Assembly: GCA_045605445.1 (NCBI GenBank)
Contig: JAZUPZ010000010.1
Location: forward strand, 1-5,607
Length of the DNA stretch: 5,607 bases
Direction: 5' to 3'
Source of the DNA: CAZMHL01 sp045605445
Lineage (GTDB): Bacteria > Bacillota > Clostridia > RGIG6154
Notes under the pieces: generated by a model
Told to the model about the DNA's origin: nothing
The model's input: only the letters and a program-made list of their open reading frames with translations
Database searches by the model: none
Program-made: the position numbers and the translations under genes
Part shown: positions 5,511 to 5,607 of the stretch, piece after piece
Position numbering within the stretch: the first letter of the stretch is position 1
How the letters are laid out: every line of letters begins with the position of its first letter

Positions 5511-5607
5511 TAAACCACCCTCTATGAGGGTGGGAAGCAAAAGGTTATACCAAAAAATTCCCCAATCTGATACAATAAAGTTGTTCAAGCTTATTGCAGA
5601 AGAAAGG
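5511..5607 (+). mobile_element. Possible left end of an IS200/IS605-type element (partial)
   Basis: CCACCCTC (5515-5522) and GAGGGTGG (5526-5533) form an 8-bp GC-rich stem with a TAT loop. An A-rich stretch, an extended -10-like TGATACAAT (5568-5576) and a purine-rich AGAAAGG at the window edge follow. IS200/IS605 elements have subterminal hairpins ahead of a small tnpA gene with such a layout, and the sequence looks familiar from Clostridia copies, but no transposase codons are in the window. On the minus strand the stem is followed by TTTATTGTTT, so it may instead or also be an intrinsic terminator for a leftward gene outside the window. Confidence 0.35.

Noticed and set aside
101..5557. 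Similarity between AAGCAAAAG followed by ATAC and A-runs at about 102-121 and 5535-5557, as possible element ends
   Set aside because: Only nine bases match without gaps and the rest is low-complexity A-rich DNA, with different neighbouring stems.
5524..5607. Open frame of 28 codons from an ATG running off the right edge
   Set aside because: Its ATG sits in the loop of the 5515-5533 stem without a ribosome binding site, and the frame is also open upstream, so the opening is probably chance.
1..5607. tRNA, rRNA, CRISPR array or toxin-antitoxin pair
   Set aside because: No cloverleaf, no regularly spaced direct repeats and no paired small overlapping genes were found on either strand.

Overview
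The window looks like a chromosomal segment of a low-to-moderate GC Firmicute, most plausibly an anaerobic Clostridia/Oscillospirales-type gut bacterium. The basis is AT-rich intergenic DNA, strong AGGAGG-type ribosome binding sites, TTG starts, near-consensus sigma-A promoters and a Clostridia-like glyceraldehyde-3-phosphate dehydrogenase. This assignment is inference from style; no marker in the window fixes the genus.

Layout. Bases 1-209 are non-coding flank with at least three stem-loops. A perfect 15-bp palindrome (210-242) follows and probably ends the first gene. Gene 1 (246-1691, minus) encodes a 481-residue single-pass membrane protein of unknown function, with a cytoplasmic acidic linker and an extracytoplasmic helical-repeat plus beta-rich region. 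A 286-bp intergenic region carries divergent promoters, dyads over the -35 and -10 of the rightward promoter, and a 12-bp leader hairpin. Gene 2 (1978-3816, plus) is a complete ABC exporter half-transporter. A 146-bp spacer with an imperfect dyad and a near-consensus promoter leads to gene 3 (3963-4976, plus), the glycolytic dehydrogenase gap, which stands alone and ends at a strong, probably bidirectional terminator. Gene 4 (5073-5366, minus) encodes a 97-residue exported protein with one His and three Cys in a metal-site-like spacing; it converges on gap. Bases 5432-5463 hold a second palindrome with the same core as that at 210-242. The last ~125 bases hold two stem-loops and promoter-like DNA resembling the left end of an IS200/IS605-type element.

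How the genes relate. Each of the four genes appears to have its own promoter, so the window is a set of single-gene units rather than an operon. Gap is core metabolism; the other three act at or outside the membrane. The best link between units is the 8-bp palindrome TTTGCAAA, present once in each of the three promoter regions of genes 1, 2 and 3 and not found by eye inside the genes. I see no convincing multi-gene novel system. The items most worth pursuing are the shared palindromes, the structured leader of the ABC gene, the small exported HxxxC/CxxC protein, and the structured DNA at both window ends.
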